From assembly GCF_030055425.1 (NCBI RefSeq), contig NZ_JASFYE010000003.1, forward strand, positions 65,350 through 129,349: DNA of 64,000 nucleotides, in the 5' to 3' direction. The DNA comes from Methanothermobacter sp. (GTDB lineage Archaea; Methanobacteriota; Methanobacteria; Methanobacteriales; Methanothermobacteraceae). Below, piece after piece: positions 58,666 through 64,000 of the stretch. Both the position numbers and the translations under genes were made by a program. How positions within the stretch are numbered: the stretch's first letter is position 1; every line of letters starts with the position of its first letter. The notes below the pieces were generated by a model, which saw nothing but the letters and a program-made list of their open reading frames with translations, was not told the DNA's origin and did not search any database.

Positions 58666-60794
58666 ATGTATAGAAAGGTCTTTATTTTGTTATTGGCTAC
58701 TTTTTTTGCGGTTGCCCTTTCCGGCACAGCCTCGGGGGCTGTTTACAATGGTAAAGGAGATGTTTATGACACCATCCAGGGGGCACTGGATGATTGCAGA
58801 CCTGGCGATACTATAAGGGTGGATGATGGAACCTACACCGAGAATATACAGATAAACAAGGAAAACGTGTTTCTCACATCAATAAACAGGGGAGCTGTTG
58901 TTATAAATCCAGCTGATCCCAATCGGCCCGTAATCAACGTAACGGCAGACGGTGTTGGTATACGTGGATTCAATATAACCGGTGGTAATGACTATGGAAT
59001 AGTTGTGAATGCCAGCAACTGCACAGTATCACTTAACTACATCACTACAGCAGGGGGATTAAACTTAATGGTTCCTCCAACAGCACAATTAGGGGTAACA
59101 CCATAACTAGCGGAGGAGACGCAATAGATCTCATAAATTCTTCAGGTAACCTGATCTCAGGAAACACTATAACTCTCAGATATATCGGCGTATACCTTAA
59201 GGATTCCTCATACAACACCATATCCCAGAACAGATTTGAAGAAAACACCTATTCAATTTCCATGAGCGGGGCCACCTTCAACACAATATCTGATAATAAC
59301 ATGACCGACAATAATCTTGGAATCTACAATTACGGTGCCAACAACACCATAACAGCTAACAGGATATTTAATTCGACCTGCTACAATATTCAACTCACAG
59401 GTAGCGATAATAACATCTATGGAAACTATCTCATAGAAGGTTTGTATTCCTTCGTAGCCGGTAACCGCCTTAACAACACAGAGATAGGTAACTACTGGTC
59501 AGATTACTCAGGGAATGACACCAATGGGGATGGACTTGGTGATATACCAACAACCCATGGAGACCAGAGGCCCCTCATTGTTGACCTTGCAGTGATTAAT
59601 GCCACGGTAACACCCACAAACATTCAGGTGATTATAAGGAACAACGGCAGGGCCAACCTTACACGCATAGACCCCACAGGACAGTTCATGGTTAAGATAA
59701 ACTGTGATGGCAATGAAACAGTTCACTACATAAATGCACTCAATTATGGCGAGACACAGACCATCACAAGGCCAGTAGGCCTCGGGCCAGGTGACCATGT
59801 TGTCAACATAACAGTTCCCTACAATGATACAACCCAGCTCCTGGAGGGTAAAAATATAAGGGACGCCTGTGTACCCAACAATAATCTCACAGTGAACAGG
59901 AACATTATACCCGCCACAATAAACTACGGTAACCTCACTGTAACACCTTTGAAGGGAATTGAACCATTAAATGTCACTGTAACGGCTAAAATCACAAATA
60001 TCGGTGATTTTTCAAAGAATGAGATTGTATTGCTGGTCGTGGATGGCGCTATAGTTGATCAGAAGACCGTCGAAGTTGATGCACATTCAACGGTTACGGT
60101 GACATTCAGCATCCTTCTTCAGAATGGAACCCATAGCGTGACTGTAAACAACATGACACCGGTTAATGTTACAGTCTTCAAACCATTACGTGTCCTCTCA
60201 GTTGACCCGCCTAAGGGTGCACTTTCAGTTTCACTAACCAGGAAGATTGTTATAACCTTCAGTGAGAATATCCTCACAGGCACTGCCTACGGTAACATAA
60301 CAGTCAAAACATCCAGCGGTGTCTCCAAGAAGATTTCCAAGAGTATAAGTGGTAACAGGCTCTACATTACCCCTGATGGTGGATGGAGCCCTGGAGTCAA
60401 GTATATAATTACCGTGCCATGGAACTCAGTTAAAACTGCCAATGGGGTTACCCTCACCTCTGATTTCAGTTCTTCCTTCACATCCGCAATTGCTGTGACC
60501 TACATTGACCCTAAAAATGGTGCGACAAGGGTTTCAAGGACCAAGACTATTGTTATAACCTTCAGTAACAGTATAATTGCAGGGCCAGCCTACAGCAAGA
60601 TAACGGTTAAGACATCCACTGGAAGGTTGAATTCCATCAGTAAGAGGATCATAGGTAACAGGCTCTACATAAAACCCGTTGGCAGCTGGCGTGCACGTAC
60701 AAAATACATCATAACTGTTCCAAGGACTGCGGTTAAGACCAGCACAGGTAACATGATGGCAGCGGACTTCAGATCAGCATTCACCACGGCTTAA
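58666..60794 (+). pseudogene. secreted beta-helix surface protein, frameshifted in a G run
   Basis: Two frames make one protein of about 709 residues. The first (58666-59106) has a signal peptide (VFILLLATFFAVALSGTASG) and NosD-like beta-helix turns. The second is open from before 59043 to 60794 and continues with beta-helix turns (GNTITLRYIGVYLKDSS), a CARDB-like domain (about 59.6-60.2 kb) and two similar Ig-like domains (VLSVDPPKGALSVSLTRK, VTYIDPKNGATRVSRTK). The break lies in GGGGG at 59053-59057: one extra G restores AGGGIKLNGSSNSTIRGN. Phase variation, mutation or sequence error are possible. Role: adhesin or envelope protein. Confidence 0.75.
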
Positions 60795-60846
60795 TAAACC
60801 CACTTTCTTTTTTTACAAAGGTATATCGGGTCTTTAACCTGTTATT

Positions 60847-61866
60847 TTATAATCTGAGTTCCTTTAGCTTTATGAACTCGTTCTCGGCCTCCCTTGTTGT
60901 CCCCACAACAACCCGGTATCCGTTTTCCCTTCCACTGAACCTTTCAAGCTTACCCCTTGCGATTATCCTTTCACCCTCCCTGGCCTGCCCCGCATAGGTA
61001 TGGGTGAAGGACACAACCTCAGTGATTTCAGCTTCGGGCCCCTCAAGTACAATGACATCCTCCACAAGGTACCTTGCAGGGTTATCAAATGCCTCGATAG
61101 CGTCAGATACCGTGCACTCGACGGTCACCCTGCCGCAGTCCTCATAGGTTGTATCGGCCCATGAGCCCTGTATTTCACTCCAGTCCCTTGCAGCGAGGAT
61201 ATCGAAGAGGGTTCCATCAATTATTCCCCTGTTGTTCTTTCTCATCTCATACCAGCAGAACTCCCTGAAGGAGAGCGTATCATCGGTTATCCTTTTTCTG
61301 TAGACCTTCATGAGCTGTTCCTCATCCAGCCCATTCAGAGGACTCGCAGGGTCCCCCTTGAGTTCACCGAAGGCTTCCATGGCCCTTCTGTGGTTCCTCA
61401 AACCGTAAACCACAAAGTCGATATCGGAGTTCAGGGGGTCATATAATCCAGGAAGCACCGAACCTGAAACCCCCATGGATCTGTAGGGGATCCCTGAGGC
61501 ATCATGCAAGGTGTCGGCAATCATCACAACTCTGGCAAGCAGCTGATCGGTTGGGGATTCCATTATATCCAGAAGGCGCTCGTCTGGCCTCAGTATACTA
61601 TCCACCCTTTCATGGGGAACACCCATCATGAGTACACCGAGTTCCTCATAGGGGTGGAGATAGGTGGGGTGGTTCTCCTCAAGGAAGGTGTATGCCAGCT
61701 CAGAATTCACCTTTGAGTATCTTGCCGAATTCAGGGACCTTTCACCTTCACTGTCGGGTATGTAGCGTAAAAAGGATAGTATCCTGTCTTCTGGATGAAC
61801 GTATGATGTAACAGCAAAGAATAGGTCATCGGATGTGTATATGAAGTCACGGATTCGGGCTTTCAT
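60847..61866 (-). CDS. predicted nucleotidyltransferase
   Basis: 339 residues. The Pol-beta type site is in the middle: [22 protein letters not shown] near residues 131-152, with G-S and the D-x-D pair SDIDF. A 125-residue N-terminal region ([30 protein letters not shown]) and a C-terminal beta-rich region are characteristic of a group of archaeal predicted nucleotidyltransferases (COG1665-like, from memory). Substrate unknown. T-rich sequence at 60802-60815 separates it from the convergent surface protein gene. Confidence 0.8.
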   Translation of the reverse strand: MKARIRDFIYTSDDLFFAVTSYVHPEDRILSFLRYIPDSEGERSLNSARYSKVNSELAYTFLEENHPTYLHPYEELGVLMMGVPHERVDSILRPDERLLDIMESPTDQLLARVVMIADTLHDASGIPYRSMGVSGSVLPGLYDPLNSDIDFVVYGLRNHRRAMEAFGELKGDPASPLNGLDEEQLMKVYRKRITDDTLSFREFCWYEMRKNNRGIIDGTLFDILAARDWSEIQGSWADTTYEDCGRVTVECTVSDAIEAFDNPARYLVEDVIVLEGPEAEITEVVSFTHTYAGQAREGERIIARGKLERFSGRENGYRVVVGTTREAENEFIKLKELRL

Positions 61867-61997
61867 AGGTAAATTAAATGCATGATGTAACTATAAACCT
61901 TTTCATATTTTTCTGATGTATCAGAGGGGCTGTATCTCTTCCTGGTTATCTGGATCCATGGATAATTAAATGAGGGCGGATCTGCAAATAATTTAAT

Positions 61998-62363
61998 ATG
62001 ATTCTCCTAAGACTTGAGCCCGGCATGGATCTCATGGCTGAGATGGAGGCCCTGGAAGTTGAGGGCGCTGTTGTATCGGGTATAGGTAGCCTCCATGGTG
62101 TGAGGATAAGGACAGCGGATGAGAGCATCCTTACAGTTGAGGGCCCCCTTGAGATAATATCCCTTCAGGGGACAATTACAGGCGATGGTGTCCACATCCA
62201 CATTGCAGTGGCTGATTCCTCTGGAAGTGTGCTTGGCGGACACCTCAAGGGTTATTGCAGGGTAAGGACAACCGTCGAACTTGCCGTGATACCCTATCAT
62301 GGTAAACTGAGAAGGGTGATGGATGATAGAACCGGTTACAGGGAGCTACTGGTTCTTGACTGA
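61998..62363 (+). CDS. PPC/DUF296 domain protein
   Basis: 121 residues, one complete PCC/DUF296 domain: LRLEPGMDLMAEMEALEVE, GIGSLHGVRI, HIHIAVADSSGSVLGGHL and VELAVIPY. The histidines H70 and H72 and the GGHL histidine match the metal-binding site seen in archaeal members. Plant homologs bind AT-rich DNA; archaeal ones may be enzymes. TTTAATATG-type start with a leader of minimal length. Confidence 0.87.
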   Translation: MILLRLEPGMDLMAEMEALEVEGAVVSGIGSLHGVRIRTADESILTVEGPLEIISLQGTITGDGVHIHIAVADSSGSVLGGHLKGYCRVRTTVELAVIPYHGKLRRVMDDRTGYRELLVLD

Positions 62364-62484
62364 TTTCAAGCACATGGGAAGCTCAGACATGGAATCACTT
62401 CCCCGGGGGGATCTCTGTTACGGCTTTCCACGTGACTCAAATCCTACTTATAGGACCACATCCAAATAGTATAGTGGTGATTGG

Positions 62485-63051
62485 ATGATATATGAGCACC
62501 TCGAGGACCCTATCCTGTATGATGGAAGCCAGATAGAACCTGCATGGGCCCTCAGTGAACTGGGAATAAAGGGTTCAAGCATAATAACCTGGATAGGCCC
62601 AATGGATGTGAAGAACATCGTGGACTACGAGGACGTTGACCTTGAGATAAAGTCTGAGAATGTCCTTCACTTCATTGTTGAACACTTTGATGAACAGCCA
62701 TCAAGTCTGCGGTTATCATATCACAGGCAGAGGATTCTGGTCATGCTGTTAATGGAGGAACTTCGGGGTCATGGATTCGAGATCCGGAGGGAGGGTGATG
62801 ACCTCTACATAGGTTCATCCAAGTTAACTGTTTCCATAGCAACTGCCTCGGTATCCAGCATGAAGATACACCTGGGTGTGAACATCCATGAGAAGGGCAC
62901 ACCAGATGATGTGGATACCGTGGGGCTCCTGGATGAGAGGCCTGAACTTGGGATGAAGGGAGTTGTCCAGATAGCAGAGAATGTTGCCATGGCATACATA
63001 CATGAGATTGACTCCATTGAGGAGGACATATGCAAAACCAGAATCTTCTGA
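62485..63051 (+). CDS. DUF366 family protein
   Basis: 188 residues, full DUF366 match: [31 protein letters not shown] near residues 13-43, [22 protein letters not shown] near 62-83 and [22 protein letters not shown] near 125-146. Found in methanogens and some bacteria; no known activity. GGTGATTGG precedes the ATG. It is 30 bases before queD and co-directional, so a link to 7-deazaguanine or pterin metabolism is worth testing. Confidence 0.85.
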   Translation: MIYEHLEDPILYDGSQIEPAWALSELGIKGSSIITWIGPMDVKNIVDYEDVDLEIKSENVLHFIVEHFDEQPSSLRLSYHRQRILVMLLMEELRGHGFEIRREGDDLYIGSSKLTVSIATASVSSMKIHLGVNIHEKGTPDDVDTVGLLDERPELGMKGVVQIAENVAMAYIHEIDSIEEDICKTRIF

Positions 63052-63081
63052 AGAGGCAGAGAAACTTCTGATGTGGTTAAC

Positions 63082-63558
63082 ATGAAAATAGTTATCAACG
63101 GGATACATGCCAATTTAAGGTTTTCAGCGGCACACATGATACCTGAACACGAGTCATGCGGATGCATACATGGACATTCATACATAGTTGACGTGAAGGT
63201 TGAGGGAAAAAGGAGTGGCAAACACGGATTCGTGGCTGACTTCAAGGACGTTAAGGCAGTGGTGAGAGAACTATGCAGCAGATTTGACCATAAACTCCTC
63301 ATACCCCTCAGAAGTCCGCTCATAAATTTCTCATCAACAAGCGGAAACATCAAATTTGAGATCGGGGGTAAGGAGTACAGTATACCCGAGGAGGACTGCT
63401 GCCTCCTTGACCTGGAATCCAGTTCTGCAGAGGAACTTTCACGTTACTTTGCCTCAACCCTCTTTAAGGAGCTCGGCAGAAAGTACGACATATCCTCGGT
63501 TGAGGTCTGCGTAAATGAGGGGATAGGACAGGGGGCCATCTACACCATATCGCGGTGA
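63082..63558 (+). CDS. queD: 6-carboxy-tetrahydropterin synthase QueD
   Basis: 158 residues. Makes 6-carboxy-5,6,7,8-tetrahydropterin on the route to preQ0 and archaeosine. Zinc histidines are in [11 protein letters not shown] and [11 protein letters not shown] (H-G-H), the catalytic cysteine precedes them (ESCGCIHGH), and the terminal [10 protein letters not shown] holds the substrate glutamate. An insert at about 85-110 ([20 protein letters not shown]) is longer than in E. coli QueD. ATG 63082 is used; GTG 63073 is in frame. Confidence 0.93.
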   Translation: MKIVINGIHANLRFSAAHMIPEHESCGCIHGHSYIVDVKVEGKRSGKHGFVADFKDVKAVVRELCSRFDHKLLIPLRSPLINFSSTSGNIKFEIGGKEYSIPEEDCCLLDLESSSAEELSRYFASTLFKELGRKYDISSVEVCVNEGIGQGAIYTISR

Positions 63559-63563
63559 TCCAC

Positions 63564-64000
63564 ATGAGGGCACCCATTATGGAGGTCTTCAGCAGCATCC
63601 AGGGTGAGGGCCTCCTTGTAGGGAAGAGGCAGATTTTCATACGGTTCGCCGGCTGCAACCTTAACTGCAGCTACTGTGACACCCCAGAGAGCAGGGACCC
63701 ATCCTGTGGGGAGGAACTCTCAGCAGACCAGCTTCTGGGGATGGTTGAAAACCTCATGACACCTGATTTTCATTCACTGAGCATCACGGGGGGCGAACCG
63801 CTTCTTTACCCGGACTTTATCAGGGAATTCCTTGAGGATTCCCCATGGAGTGCTCTTCTTGAAACCAACGGCTCTCTTCCGGCCAGCGCACGGAGGATAT
63901 CCCACCTCTTTGATTACGCATCGGTGGATATTAAAACATCTGAACATTTTTCAGGGGATTTCAACCACATTATTACAGAATCCGATATATCCGGGCCAGA
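63564..64000 (+). CDS. queE: 7-carboxy-7-deazaguanine synthase QueE (partial)
   Basis: 145 residues to the window end, C-terminus missing. Radical SAM enzyme that contracts the pterin ring to 7-carboxy-7-deazaguanine. It starts MRAPIMEVFSSIQGEGLLVG, has FAGCNLNCSYCDTPE (C-x3-C-x2-C) and SITGGEPLLYPDF. The family often has a longer C-x14-C-x2-C in some bacteria; here the spacing is classical. GGTGAT precedes the ATG, five bases after queD. Confidence 0.94.
   Translation, partial: MRAPIMEVFSSIQGEGLLVGKRQIFIRFAGCNLNCSYCDTPESRDPSCGEELSADQLLGMVENLMTPDFHSLSITGGEPLLYPDFIREFLEDSPWSALLETNGSLPASARRISHLFDYASVDIKTSEHFSGDFNHIITESDISGP

Overview
The window reads as a gene-dense stretch of a thermophilic hydrogenotrophic methanogen chromosome. 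Ftr, a complete F420-reducing hydrogenase operon (frhADGB), a 17-gene energy-converting hydrogenase B operon (ehbA-Q), archaeal replication and translation proteins (PCNA, GINS, Csl4, RpoL, aIF2-alpha, Nop10), TATA-type promoters and GGTGA-type ribosome binding sites all point to Methanothermobacter. Gene order matches what I remember of M. thermautotrophicus, but I cannot fix species or strain. There are no insertion sequences, CRISPR arrays or prophage.

Layout. 0.2-8 kb: information-processing superoperon (Csl4, RpoL, DUF99, Nudix, TFS, PCNA, GINS, L44e, S27e, aIF2-alpha, Nop10, PAC2) ending in an endonuclease Q-like gene. 8-9.4 kb, reverse strand: two near-identical tRNA-Arg genes, a second PAC2 gene and a secreted PepSY-like protein. 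9.6-13 kb: frhADGB. 13-16 kb: methionine aminopeptidase, two membrane-anchored coiled-coil proteins, initiator tRNA-Met directly followed by RNase P RNA, and an OB-fold-like gene with a frame break. 16-23 kb: the bacterial-type dnaJ-dnaK-grpE operon facing its probable ArsR-like regulator across a palindromic control region, then hypF and larB back to back across a duplicated element. 23.7-29 kb: HxlR regulator, a 31-residue cysteine-rich peptide, an interrupted GNAT gene, hisE, CBS-ParB, DUF504, gatB and an unusual radical SAM gene. 29.3-31.1 kb: seven tRNA genes, including a tRNA-Trp whose intron looks like a box C/D guide RNA, with hjc among them. 31-41 kb: potassium transport (TrkA, TrkH, a channel with three C-terminal repeats), a second frameshifted OB-like gene, a degenerate histidine kinase and ftr. 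41-45.9 kb: NAD(P)HX repair, argG, a structured leader RNA and its downstream gene. 46-55.7 kb: ehbA-Q. 55.7-64 kb: UPF0147, a Cas4-like protein without nuclease residues, homoserine dehydrogenase, a frameshifted beta-helix surface protein, a nucleotidyltransferase and a queD/queE operon cut by the window end.

How genes work together. frhADGB supplies reduced F420 for methanogenesis, Ftr carries the second step of CO2 reduction, and Ehb uses the ion gradient to make low-potential ferredoxin for carbon fixation. HypF supports maturation of both hydrogenases. The least expected features are: (i) four genes whose last codons and stop are copied, in degenerate form, a few dozen bases downstream, plus three other short intergenic duplications; (ii) a candidate structured leader RNA at about 44.33-44.44 kb; (iii) four interrupted reading frames; (iv) degenerate enzymes (a Cas4-like protein without D/E, a kinase without its phospho-histidine) and a short divergent cysteine peptide.
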